A stretch of DNA of 44,659 nucleotides from a virus, in the IMG/VR virus record IMGVR_UViG_3300001783_000060, positions 1-44,659 of that record; one strand, 5' to 3'. Of the stretch, positions 37,963 through 44,659 are shown piece by piece. The stretch's first letter is position 1, and each line of letters opens with the position of its first letter. The notes beneath the pieces are model-generated. The model was not told the DNA's origin and did not search any database. It was given only the letters and a program-made list of their open reading frames with translations. The position numbers and the translations under genes were made by a program.

Positions 37963-38888
37963 TTGCGTCGCAGGCGGTATTTGCCGCGCTTGACCAATGC
38001 GATCACGTCCTCGCGCTCAGCCTTTCCGCCGAAGGCGTCATCGAACGACTGGTAGCCGGTATTGGCGATCCTGTTGACCTCGGCCCAGGAAACTTCGGGC
38101 GCGTTCTTTCCGTCGGCACTCCACATCTGCTTGACGATCTTGGCCCGCTCCGCAGACAGCTCGCGTGATTCGGAGAAGTGCGGCAACTTCAAACGATTGC
38201 CTTGGAAGAACTGCTCTGGCTCCGGCGCACCGGTGGGGGTGATGAAGCCACGCAGCACCCTGTCGAATGCGCTCGCGTCGAAAGCGTCCTGACCGTCGTC
38301 CACGCGAACGAACTCGTCCAGACCGCGCATGACATGGTCGCGGGGCAGCTCAACTGGATCTCGCTGATGCCGCAACACGATGCCGCCACGCGGCCAGATC
38401 GGATCACTCAAAACCGAGGTCATCGCGGCAACAGGAGCACGCTCCCACGCTCGGGCAACGAACACCGGGGCGAAGTCGTGGGTGCCCGCGATTCGCACTT
38501 CCCCGAGGTGCCACAGGTGGCCCGGCACGCGATGTCGGCGGTCGGAACGCTGTCGATCTTCGATGCCGATCAAGGACGCCAAGTCGGCGAGCCACGCATC
38601 CACCTGGAGGGCGTACAACGCGATGTCGGCAAGAGGTCGCTCAACTGTTCGTGATCGCTGCTGCGGGCTGCGGTACCGGTACACCGCCGCATCCTGATCG
38701 ATCTCAACCTCGACTTCCTGCTCCGAATCCCGGACGGGGACCATCACATGGCTGAGGTAGTCCTCTTCCGTGACCCATCGTCGTTGCAGGAACGTTGGTC
38801 TGCATCGTCCGAGCGCCGCCGCCATGACGCGGGACTCAACCCGGGGCAGCCGCTCCAGCACTGCCAGAAAGCTCAGATGCGCCGACAT
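37956..38888 (-). CDS. Unknown protein, second gene of the 478/310-aa unit
   Basis: 310 aa, starting MSAHLSFLAVLERLPRVESR. It includes VMAAALGRCRPTFLQRRWVTEEDYLSHVMVPVRD, a charged middle (QEVEVEIDQDAAVYRYRSPQQRSRTVERPL), a conserved-looking HLWHLGEVRI / DFAPVFVARAW centre, LPRDHVMRGLDEFVRVDDGQ, and a C-terminal domain rich in K/R (GYQSFDDAFGGKAEREDVIALVKRGKYRLRR). The start at 38888 has AAGGCG upstream and lies 13 nt after the previous stop, so it forms a two-gene unit with the 478-aa gene; a longer frame to 38960 was rejected. The centre resembles no family that I know. No membrane segment or signal is seen. Confidence 0.75.
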   Translation of the reverse strand: MSAHLSFLAVLERLPRVESRVMAAALGRCRPTFLQRRWVTEEDYLSHVMVPVRDSEQEVEVEIDQDAAVYRYRSPQQRSRTVERPLADIALYALQVDAWLADLASLIGIEDRQRSDRRHRVPGHLWHLGEVRIAGTHDFAPVFVARAWERAPVAAMTSVLSDPIWPRGGIVLRHQRDPVELPRDHVMRGLDEFVRVDDGQDAFDASAFDRVLRGFITPTGAPEPEQFFQGNRLKLPHFSESRELSAERAKIVKQMWSADGKNAPEVSWAEVNRIANTGYQSFDDAFGGKAEREDVIALVKRGKYRLRRNP

Positions 38889-38901
38889 TGCGGTAGCGCC
38901 T

Positions 38902-40338
38902 TCAGAACTCACGGAGCACCCCAATTCGCGTGAGCTGTTCCAGAACGCGCTTTCGGTCATCTTCGGTCTTGCTCTTGTCGTTCAGACCGTTCGGCGACGT
39001 GATTTGGACGGCGACGTTGTGGGCCTTGCGGTGCGGCTGTTTGGCCATCCTGACTACCAACTTCACCTGCGCCAGCGTGTATTCCGTCAAGTCGTCGATG
39101 CCATAGTCGTCATAGGCGACCTGATAAATCTGCCGGGTGTCGCGCCGATCCTTGCCGATCAGCATCGTGCTCGACAGATGCTGGATCAACTCACGTCCGT
39201 TGGCCGCGTCGGTGGTTTGCTGCTCGAACGGCCGCGCCACCTTGATCTGCAAGATCGAAATCTTTTCGATGCCCGCCACTCGCTCCTGCTCGATGCGCTT
39301 GAGCATCGCCGGTGTCGAGAATCCGAACAGGTCGAATTCGCGCATCGGCATGTCGTTGATCTCCCCGTCGCACGCCAAGACGACATCGCGGAAGATGGTC
39401 GCCAGTTCACGGCGCACCTCACGGTCTTCGCAGAACACGCCGAGCGCACCGGTGCCGGGCTCCCACGAAAAGCTGGCCGACATCGCTGCAGGTTCTTCGT
39501 GCTCGACCACCTCGCCGTTGGCAACCTGCCGAAAGTGCGCCGTCGACCCGTTGAAGGTTGCAGTCAGGGTGTGCAGGAGCACGGGCGTGACCTCGTCAGA
39601 GTCCTTGCCGCCGCAGCGGTCGGCATGCGCGAGATCACGGCGCGTGAACTGCTCGATGATGATTTGGTCGGGAGCCACTTGCGGGAACAGCGCCGAAATG
39701 CGCCCGCGCAATACACCCTCAACGTCGGCATCAATGCTCGGCACCACGCCCTTCGGGCCGAGGTAGTGGCTGGAGTAGTTCTCGCTCTTCCATTGCCGAT
39801 GCATCACTTGCACGCGCTCGGCATTGTCGAAGCGCTGATCGCGCGTGGCACCGGTCTCCGGAAAGTCCTGCAGCAGGCAGAGAAATAGGGCCCGGCTGTA
39901 GCGATCACTCGGCGCGGCCATGATCGCTGCGTCATTGATGTCCTCGTCGTCAAGGAGAGACTGGACGGCCTGCGCACCGTACTCGTCATCGAGCAGCACC
40001 ACGCGCTCGGCCGCCCGCTCAATGCGCTGCTGGACGTCCGAGCCGAGCTTGGCGACGGCGTGGAACATCGCCTTGCGCGACTGCACCGCCAGGATGCCTT
40101 TGGCAGCGTCTGTCAGCGCCGCCACTTCCGGCAGCGACGTAGCGCTGGCGCGCTCGACCAGGAGCAAGGCGAGGCCGGGGCGCTTGGCTTTGCGCACCAG
40201 GGTCACGAAGTGCTCCATACACGGCAGGATTTCCGGGCCATCGTCCGATTGGCGGGATCGCGCCTGCTTCGCGGACTGCTGCGGCGCGGCGGTCGGCTGG
40301 TTGTGTTCTTGAGCGATGATTTGTTCGTCCGCTGGCAT
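38902..40338 (-). CDS. Unknown protein, first gene of the 478/310-aa unit
   Basis: 478 aa, starting MPADEQIIAQEHNQPTAAPQ. After a Gln/Ser-rich lead come a helical part (CMEHFVTLVRKAKRPGLALLLVERASATSLPEVAALTDAAKGILAVQSRKAMFHAVAKLG), an Asp/Glu-rich part, then a beta region (QVAPDQIIIEQFTRRDLAHADRCGGKDSDEVTPVLLHTLTATFNGSTAHF) and a conserved-looking C-terminus (KISILQIKVARPFEQQTTDAANGRELIQHLSSTMLIGKDRRDTRQIYQVAYDDYGIDDL). I do not recognise it. AAGGAAA precedes the ATG at 40338. It has its own upstream operator-like site 32 nt before the start, matching that of the XRE gene, and is separated from ImmA by a terminator. Confidence 0.75.
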   Translation of the reverse strand: MPADEQIIAQEHNQPTAAPQQSAKQARSRQSDDGPEILPCMEHFVTLVRKAKRPGLALLLVERASATSLPEVAALTDAAKGILAVQSRKAMFHAVAKLGSDVQQRIERAAERVVLLDDEYGAQAVQSLLDDEDINDAAIMAAPSDRYSRALFLCLLQDFPETGATRDQRFDNAERVQVMHRQWKSENYSSHYLGPKGVVPSIDADVEGVLRGRISALFPQVAPDQIIIEQFTRRDLAHADRCGGKDSDEVTPVLLHTLTATFNGSTAHFRQVANGEVVEHEEPAAMSASFSWEPGTGALGVFCEDREVRRELATIFRDVVLACDGEINDMPMREFDLFGFSTPAMLKRIEQERVAGIEKISILQIKVARPFEQQTTDAANGRELIQHLSSTMLIGKDRRDTRQIYQVAYDDYGIDDLTEYTLAQVKLVVRMAKQPHRKAHNVAVQITSPNGLNDKSKTEDDRKRVLEQLTRIGVLREF

Positions 40339-40369
40339 AGGCAATTTCCTTTTCTAAACGAAGTGCGCG

Positions 40370-40390
40370 ATTGCGCGAGTGGTTAACTGA
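40370..40390. promoter_or_regulatory. Operator-like site A, upstream of the 478-aa gene
   Basis: ATTGCGCGAGTGG followed by TTAACTGA (plus strand). 17 of 21 positions are identical to site B at 41568-41588 upstream of the XRE gene, with the same orientation relative to the gene it precedes. A second TGCGCGA lies just upstream (40364-40370). Confidence 0.7.
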
Positions 40391-40397
40391 GCGGTTC

Positions 40398-40421
40398 AAA
40401 AAAAGCCGACACGCAGTCGGC
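40398..40421 (-). terminator. Rho-independent terminator after ImmA
   Basis: On the minus strand GCCGAC-TGCGT-GTCGGC is followed directly by seven T. A 6-bp GC-rich stem with a U-tract, 20 nt after the ImmA stop, ends the XRE-ImmA transcript and insulates it from the 478/310-aa unit. Confidence 0.85.
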
Positions 40422-40440
40422 GGCGGGACGAAGGCTTTGA

Positions 40441-41277
40441 TCAGAAGATCTTGGCCCCCGGCTTGAGAAGGCCATAGCGCTCCATCCGCACCTGGATGAA
40501 CCGCCGGTTGACGCCGAAGCGCTTGGCCACGGCCTTCTGCAAACATTCGATGTCGCCATCAGCCGTCAGGTAAAGACTGGTGCCGGGCAACTCGGGGTCG
40601 AGCGACGGGCTACGATGGATCGTCACGCCGTGTTGCGCAGCCATCTCTTCGACAGCCAGATTCAACCGCTGGCGCGGCACCAGCAGCGACCCCATGAACT
40701 CGTTGGCACGCAGCTCGGCGAAGTATTCTTCCTTGGTGGTGTGGCCCGGAATCGCCAGGGAGGGCGTCGCAGCCGCCTCGGCGACGGGCGTGACTTTCGC
40801 CAAGTGCTCGACGTCGCGTGTGGTCGTGCGGTAGGCGCGCCGCGCCGCGTCGCTGGGTTCATCGAACAGACCCGGCCCCTTGCTGGCATCGACGATCCAT
40901 CCTGGCGCATCGAAAATGGCGTGGCCGAGTTCGTGGCCGAGGGTGCTCAGTACCAGTTCCTCGCTGGCGTTCACGCCAACCGGCGACACCGACACCATCG
41001 CCGTGTCCGGCACGCCGGGGTCGTACTCACAGATGCCCAGAACAGGGTTGCCGCATTCGTCATGCACAACATTCCCGGTGCCGACGAACAGGTCGAAGAC
41101 CACGCCGTTGATCTTCAGGCCGGAGATGGCGCTCAGGGTTGCGAGCGGGATGGCATCGGCAGCCGCCTCCACCAGTTGCTGGCGGGCCAAAACGGCGATG
41201 CCCTCAATCTCGGAATTCTTGATGTAGCTGGGGCGTTTTCGGTCGCAATGCCGGTAGCCAAGAGTCAACACCGGCAT
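40441..41277 (-). CDS. ImmA/IrrE-family metallopeptidase
   Basis: 278 aa. The zinc site is HELGH (115-119) with the third ligand E193 in FAELRANEFMGSLLVPR, the ImmA/IrrE signature. An HTH-like C-terminus (LQKAVAKRFGVNRRFIQVRMERYG) follows. Family members cleave the partner XRE repressor after DNA damage (for example ImmR in ICEBs1, DdrO in Deinococcus). Here the partner is the XRE gene immediately upstream, with ATG adjoining its TGA, so the pair is co-transcribed. It probably provides inducible derepression of the sites shared by XRE and the 478-aa gene. Confidence 0.92.
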   Translation of the reverse strand: MPVLTLGYRHCDRKRPSYIKNSEIEGIAVLARQQLVEAAADAIPLATLSAISGLKINGVVFDLFVGTGNVVHDECGNPVLGICEYDPGVPDTAMVSVSPVGVNASEELVLSTLGHELGHAIFDAPGWIVDASKGPGLFDEPSDAARRAYRTTTRDVEHLAKVTPVAEAAATPSLAIPGHTTKEEYFAELRANEFMGSLLVPRQRLNLAVEEMAAQHGVTIHRSPSLDPELPGTSLYLTADGDIECLQKAVAKRFGVNRRFIQVRMERYGLLKPGAKIF

Positions 41278-41556
41278 TCACTTGTCCCCCGTCGCTTGCT
41301 TGCGATACATCCGTACCAGGCCCCCCACGTCGTCGCGCATGTCTGGCGGAAGGCGGCTGGCCTCAACAAAGGCGTCGTCGACATTCTCGCCAAGGATTTC
41401 TGCCGCCTTGCGGATCAGCTCGTCCTTGGGCGGCTTCTCGATGTCGCGCTCTATGCGCGACCAGTAGGCAGGCGAGATGTCCAGCTGCCGGGCGAAGTCA
41501 TTCATCTGAATGCCCTTCGCCTCCCTCTTCAGTCTGATGTAGGCACCAAATGCCAT
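41278..41556 (-). CDS. XRE-family repressor
   Basis: 92 aa, starting MAFGAYIRLKREAKGIQMND. The HTH spans about 4-60 (LKREAKGIQMNDFARQLDISPAYWSRIERDIEKPPKDELIRKAAEILG), a Cro/CI-type domain. It probably represses its own promoter and others via the ATTGCG...GTTAA site. The ATG at 41556 is preferred to TTG at 41568. A promoter, TTGACA-N17-TACGAT, lies upstream on the minus strand, with the transcription start overlapping site B. Confidence 0.92.
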   Translation of the reverse strand: MAFGAYIRLKREAKGIQMNDFARQLDISPAYWSRIERDIEKPPKDELIRKAAEILGENVDDAFVEASRLPPDMRDDVGGLVRMYRKQATGDK

Positions 41557-41567
41557 TTTGTGACCCA

Positions 41568-41641
41568 ATTGCGTGATTAGTTAATTGACGCCATCGTATC
41601 GAGCAGATCGGCACCTGTCAACTGTTTCGTTAACGCGCAAT
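41568..41641. promoter_or_regulatory. Operator region between divergent XRE and DUF2924 operons
   Basis: Site B, ATTGCGTGATTAG plus TTAATTGA (41568-41588), matches site A. On the other strand, ATTGCGCGTTAAC (41641-41629) is a shorter, inverted relative (site C). They flank the XRE promoter: B covers its start point, C lies just upstream of its -35. A plus-strand promoter TTGTGA-N17-TTAATT (41558-41586) is possible and would overlap site B. The layout resembles a phage operator controlling divergent transcription. Confidence 0.65.
41593..41621 (-). promoter_or_regulatory. Sigma70-type promoter for xre-immA
   Basis: On the minus strand TTGACA (41621-41616), a 17-nt spacer and TACGAT (41598-41593) form a near-consensus promoter. 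The start point would be about 41586, inside operator-like site B and 30 nt before the XRE ATG, fitting autorepression. Confidence 0.75.
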
Positions 41642-41783
41642 CCGGTTCCCTGCTAGACAGGCGCCGCTGGCCTGCCGGGGCATCGAGGCCGGGCCACCAG
41701 ATGAGCCCGATTACCCGGAATTGCCATCCGCTTCGGAACATCGCGCACATCATCTGAGACGGTTGCAATTCCTCGGAGCCGTC

Positions 41784-41975
41784 ATGAAGAACCTCGAACT
41801 CGCATCTCCCTCAGAGATGTCCGCCAGCGCCCGCGCTGGTGAAATCACCGCCATCCTTGCGGCCGCCATCGTCCGCACCGTCGTCGCAGAAGCGCCAAAA
41901 CAGAGAGAAGTTGGCCTTGGCTTCCTGCCCGACCAGCGCGTTCATACAACCCCCTATCAAGAGGAGAAGTTGTGA
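41784..41975 (+). CDS. Small ORF heading the recombinase cassette
   Basis: 63 aa, starting MKNLELASPSEMSASARAGE. A short helical part (ITAILAAAIVRTVV) is followed by EAPKQREVGLGFLPDQRVHTTPY. A GGAG precedes the ATG at 41784. Its last part is the LGF...QRVH region coded by leader copy 4. The stop TGA overlaps the DUF2924 ATG. Comparable short ORFs ending in L(D/G)F...R.H just before DUF2924 are common in my memory of proteobacterial genomes, so it is probably translated, whether as a working peptide or as a leader. Confidence 0.6.
   Translation: MKNLELASPSEMSASARAGEITAILAAAIVRTVVAEAPKQREVGLGFLPDQRVHTTPYQEEKL
41893..41974 (+). promoter_or_regulatory. Repeated plus-strand leader, copy 4
   Basis: CTTGGCTTC at 41916-41924, 9 nt, then CAGCGCGTT at 41934-41942 followed by CAT, and GAGGAG before the DUF2924 ATG at 41975. 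A looser upstream arm (GAAGCGCCAA, 41889-41898) can partly pair with TTGGCTTC. It lies inside the coding 3' end of the 63-aa ORF. Confidence 0.7.
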
Positions 41976-42424
41976 TGAACGAGAAACAAGCATCCGTCGC
42001 CGCGCGGATTGCGGAGCTGGCTTGCCTGCCGATGTCCGAGCTCTGGACGGTGTGGGATCAGTATTTCCCGCGTCGCCCGGACTACCCCAACCGCACGCAC
42101 GTCGAGTCCCGTCTCGCCTACAAGCTGCAGGAGGAAGCCTTCGGTGGCCTTGCGCCCGAGACCAAGCAGCGCCTGGAAGCCATCGGCGCAAAACACTCCA
42201 AGATCAAGCTGCGGGCCAAGCCGCGCGAGTTCGATTTCGCGCCGGGCACGATCCTGCTGCGCGAATGGGGCGAGCGCGAACATCGGGTGACAGTCACCGC
42301 CGAGGGGCTGTTTGAGTACCAGGGGCGCAACTTCAGGAGCCTGACGGCGGTGGCCCGCCACATCACGGGCGCGCACTGGTCGGGGCCGCTGTTCTTTGGC
42401 CTGAGCAAGGGAGGTGCGCGATGA
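41975..42424 (+). CDS. DUF2924 protein
   Basis: 149 aa, starting MNEKQASVAARIAELACLPM. SELWTVWDQYFPRRP...HVESRLAYKLQEEAFGGL is the helical half. The C-terminal half HRVTVTAEGLFEYQGRNFRSLTAVARHITGAHWSGPLFFGL is the DUF2924 signature. The function is not known, but the family is nearly always adjacent to a large serine recombinase, as here (4-nt overlap), so a recombinase accessory or DNA-binding role is likely. The strong GAGGAGAAG before the ATG supports it. Start overlaps the previous stop. Confidence 0.92.
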   Translation: MNEKQASVAARIAELACLPMSELWTVWDQYFPRRPDYPNRTHVESRLAYKLQEEAFGGLAPETKQRLEAIGAKHSKIKLRAKPREFDFAPGTILLREWGEREHRVTVTAEGLFEYQGRNFRSLTAVARHITGAHWSGPLFFGLSKGGAR

Positions 42425-43812
42425 GCGATATTGCCAGCACCAAGGCCCGCAAGCGCTGCGCCGTCTACTGCCGGGTGTCCTCGGATGAACGACTTGACCA
42501 GGAGTTCAACTCCATCGACGCGCAGAAGGAGGCGGGCCACGCCTACGTCGCCAGTCAGCGATCCGAGGGCTGGATTCCGGTGGCCGACGACTACGATGAC
42601 CCCGGCTTCTCTGGCGGCAACACGGATCGGCCGGGGCTGAAACGCCTGATGGCGGACATCGAGCGCGGCCAGATCGACATCGTGGTGGTCTACAAGATCG
42701 ACCGCCTGACGCGCAGCTTGGCCGACTTCTCCAAGATGGTTGAAGTGTTCGAACGCCACGGGGTGTCCTTTGTGTCGGTCACCCAGCAGTTCAACACCAC
42801 CACCTCGATGGGTCGGCTGATGCTCAACGTCCTGCTGTCCTTCGCCCAGTTTGAGCGCGAGGTCACCGGCGAGCGCATCCGCGACAAGATCGCCGCCGCC
42901 AAGCGCAAGGGGATGTGGATGGGTGGCGTCCCGCCCCTGGGCTACGACGTCGACAACCGCCTGCTGGTCATCAACGAGGCCGAGGCGGCGGTGGTGCGTC
43001 GCATTTTCGAGGAGATGCTGACCATTGGTTCTCCAACCCAGATCGCCGTCAATCTCACCGCCGACGGCATCACTACCAAGGCCTGGACGACGCAGGAGGG
43101 CCAGACCCGCAAGGGCACGCGCATCGACAAAAAGTACCTGCACAAGCTGCTGCGCAACCGCATCTACCTGGGCGAGTTGTCGCACAAGGGGAACTGGTAC
43201 CCCGGCGCTCACCCGCCGATCATCGACCAGGAGCTTTGGGACAAGGTCCACACGGTGCTGGCCAGGGATGGACACGCCCGGTCGGTGGAAACCAAGATCC
43301 GGTCGCGCACCGACGCCTTGCTGCGCGGCCTGCTGTACGCCCCCTCGGGCGAACGGATGTACCCGACCTACTCACGCAAGAACGGGCGCAAGTACCACTA
43401 CTACGTGTCCAAGTCGGAAAGCCGGTTCGGAGCACCGGGCAAGAGCTACGAACGCCTGCCTGCACCGGAGATTGAGGCGGCAGTGGTGGCCCAAATCCGC
43501 ACCGTGCTGACCAGCCCGGAATCCATCGCATCGGTGGTGCGCCACATCCAGCAGAACCAGAAAACAAAGGGCGGACAGATCGACGAGGCCACCACGGTGA
43601 TGGCGATGGGACGGCTCAACGACGTGTGGGATCAGTTGTTCCCGGTGGAGCGCCACCGCATCGCCAACCTGATGATCGAGCGCATCGACCTCGTCCACGT
43701 CGGCGAGGTGCAGGGCATCAAGGTGAAGTGGCGGGAACTGGGCTGGGACGCCCTGATCGGCGAGTTCGCCCGGAGAGGCATCGGCGCGGAACTGGTGGAG
43801 GTGGAGGCCTGA
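42421..43812 (+). CDS. Large serine recombinase (probable integrase)
   Basis: 463 aa. The catalytic domain is plain: YCRVSSDERL with nucleophile S20, DIVVVYKIDRLTRSLADF, FNTTTSMGRLMLNVLLSFAQFEREVTGERIRDK. A Recombinase domain follows (GGVPPLGYDVDNRLLVINEAEAAVVRRIFEEM...KKYLHKLLRNRIYLGELSHKG). The zinc ribbon usually seen after this is degenerate: where CxxC pairs are expected, the sequence reads RGLLYAPSGERMYPTYSRKNGRKYHYYVS, with no cysteines. Length is average for large serine integrases. It is likely the phage integrase, or belongs to a transposing cassette. Coupled to DUF2924 and the following HTH gene. Confidence 0.93.
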   Translation: MSDIASTKARKRCAVYCRVSSDERLDQEFNSIDAQKEAGHAYVASQRSEGWIPVADDYDDPGFSGGNTDRPGLKRLMADIERGQIDIVVVYKIDRLTRSLADFSKMVEVFERHGVSFVSVTQQFNTTTSMGRLMLNVLLSFAQFEREVTGERIRDKIAAAKRKGMWMGGVPPLGYDVDNRLLVINEAEAAVVRRIFEEMLTIGSPTQIAVNLTADGITTKAWTTQEGQTRKGTRIDKKYLHKLLRNRIYLGELSHKGNWYPGAHPPIIDQELWDKVHTVLARDGHARSVETKIRSRTDALLRGLLYAPSGERMYPTYSRKNGRKYHYYVSKSESRFGAPGKSYERLPAPEIEAAVVAQIRTVLTSPESIASVVRHIQQNQKTKGGQIDEATTVMAMGRLNDVWDQLFPVERHRIANLMIERIDLVHVGEVQGIKVKWRELGWDALIGEFARRGIGAELVEVEA

Positions 43813-44183
43813 TGAACGACACACTGGAAACCTTCGTGCCACTGACATTCCGCCGCCGGGGCGCGCGGCGCGTGGCCGCCGACGACCGCCATGTTCACGA
43901 TGTGACGTTGCTGGAGGGGGTGGCACGCGGTTTCTACTGGCAGCACCTCGTGGACACCGGCGAGATGAAGAGTGGCTCGGAGATCGCCCGGGCCGAAGGC
44001 TTACACCCATCGGTCACCAACGAACTGATGCGCCTGAGCCTGCTCGCGCCCGACATCCTCGAACTGCTGATGGCCGGGCGGCAGCCTCGCCGGATGAACC
44101 TGATCTGGTTCCAGCGCAACCCGCTGCCGGTGGATTGGGAGGCGCAACGCCAGATCGTGAAGCGCTTTGAGGAGGACGCATGA
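43812..44183 (+). CDS. HTH-like protein after recombinase, paralogue 1
   Basis: 123 aa, starting MNDTLETFVPLTFRRRGARR. The core LLEGVARGFYWQHLVDTGEMKSGSEIARAEGLHPSVTNELMRLSLLAPDILELLMAGRQPRRMNLIWFQRNPLPVDWEAQRQIVKRF has a KorB/ParB-like HTH layout followed by a conserved PLP.(D/E)W.(A/E)Q motif. The start overlaps the recombinase stop by one base. Such genes often follow DUF2924-recombinase pairs; their function is not known to me. Compare the next gene, which shares the same blocks. Confidence 0.8.
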   Translation: MNDTLETFVPLTFRRRGARRVAADDRHVHDVTLLEGVARGFYWQHLVDTGEMKSGSEIARAEGLHPSVTNELMRLSLLAPDILELLMAGRQPRRMNLIWFQRNPLPVDWEAQRQIVKRFEEDA

Positions 44184-44659
44184 GCAAGAAGCACCGGGGC
44201 CGGTTCAAGGGTGATCCGGTCACCTATCAACTGCCGAGTCCAGCAGGCGGCGTGCAACTGGAAACCTTCGTGCCCTGGACGCTGGTGAAGCGGGGGCTGA
44301 AGAAGCAGGTCATCACGCCCCTGGACGCTCCACAGGAATTCCTGTCCGAGGCCACCCGGGAGCGGGAAGCCCGGTCGGCCGCGCAGGACACCGCGTTGAT
44401 GCGGGCGCTCGGACTGGCGCACCACTGGCAACGCCTTCTGGATGAGCAGCGGGCGGCATCAGTAGCCGAGATCGCCGAGGCCGAAGGCATGGACGTGACG
44501 CAGGTGCGCCGGGTCATGCGGCTGACGCTCCTGGCCCCGGAGGTCGTGGAACGGCTGGTGGGCTCGCCCGATGCCGTGCTGGAGAAGGTGATGCGCCGCC
44601 CCTTGCCCAACGGCTGGGCTGCCCAGAAACTAGTACTGCACGATACTGTCCAAAGTTGA
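44180..44659 (+). CDS. HTH-like protein after recombinase, paralogue 2
   Basis: 159 aa, ending with TGA at the window's last base. After a basic lead (MSKKHRGRFKGDPVTYQLPS) comes GGVQLETFVPWTLVKRG, matching LETFVPLTFRRRG of the previous gene, then the same HTH block (ALGLAHHWQRLLDEQRAASVAEIAEAEGMDVTQVRRVMRLTLLAPEVVERLVGSP) and MRRPLPNGWAAQKLVL. GGAGGA lies upstream of the ATG, which overlaps the previous stop (ATGA). It is clearly a paralogue of its neighbour and may bind DNA with it. The end of the window just after the stop hides what follows. Confidence 0.8.
   Translation: MSKKHRGRFKGDPVTYQLPSPAGGVQLETFVPWTLVKRGLKKQVITPLDAPQEFLSEATREREARSAAQDTALMRALGLAHHWQRLLDEQRAASVAEIAEAEGMDVTQVRRVMRLTLLAPEVVERLVGSPDAVLEKVMRRPLPNGWAAQKLVLHDTVQS

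Noticed and set aside
40366-40376. GCGC-GAT-TGCGC as a separate palindromic operator
   Set aside because: Short and part of the longer site A match; not treated as an independent site.
1-44659. CRISPR arrays, tRNA genes, IS elements, rRNA
   Set aside because: No evenly spaced repeat-spacer pattern, cloverleaf, transposase with inverted ends, or rRNA-like stretch was seen on either strand.
1-44659. Phage attachment sites (attL/attR)
   Set aside because: No long direct repeat near both ends and no host gene at either edge; the window seems to stop inside the phage.

Overview
The whole window reads as one temperate siphophage (a prophage or phage genome) from a GC-rich Gram-negative host. No host housekeeping gene is visible. 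Lambda-type head genes, an Rz/Rz1 spanin pair and a SAR-like lysozyme point to Pseudomonadota. The DUF6900, DUF3489 and DUF2924 genes with a large serine recombinase are most familiar from Burkholderiales-like beta- (and some alpha-) proteobacteria, so that host assignment is an inference. Neither phage end nor an att site can be identified.

Layout, in leftward (minus-strand) transcription order. 41.6-37.9 kb is the control region: an XRE repressor and an ImmA/IrrE protease read from a TTGACA-N17-TACGAT promoter, a terminator, and an uncharacterised two-gene unit (478 and 310 aa). The repressor gene and this unit share a 17-of-21-identical operator-like site. 37.9-29.8 kb is early DNA metabolism: excisionase-like HTH protein, Sak4-like ATPase, ssDNA-binding-like protein, P63C protein, PD-(D/E)XK Fe-S nuclease, Toprim/D5-type primase-helicase, RuvC-like resolvase and DUF6362 protein. 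29.4-26.7 kb holds two tandem ParB-methyltransferase fusions. 25.3-15.1 kb is a lambda-order packaging, head and tail-tube module: TerS, TerL (GpA), two fibre-like proteins, gpW, portal, protease with nested scaffold, gpD, gpE, joining proteins, tail tube and frameshifted G/GT chaperones. 15.1-1.6 kb holds the tape measure and then a tail-tip set that I cannot match to lambda M/L/K/I/J. 1.5-0.02 kb is lysis: two small membrane proteins, lysozyme, Rz and embedded Rz1.

Two blocks are on the plus strand. At 25.4-26.8 kb three small accessory genes sit inside, and oppose, the late operon. At 41.8-44.7 kb there is a cassette of a small ORF, DUF2924, a serine recombinase and two HTH-like paralogues; it is probably the integration module. 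Four plus-strand genes in these two blocks share a leader: CTTGGCTTC, exactly 9 nt, then CAGCGCGTT, then the ribosome binding site. In two cases the leader is headed by a perfect or G-U-wobble hairpin. This repeated leader and the XRE/ImmA-linked 478/310-aa unit are the best candidates for undescribed biology here. Gene-free stretches over 300 nt: only 29431-29787, which holds a terminator-like hairpin and four GGTNACC-type repeats.
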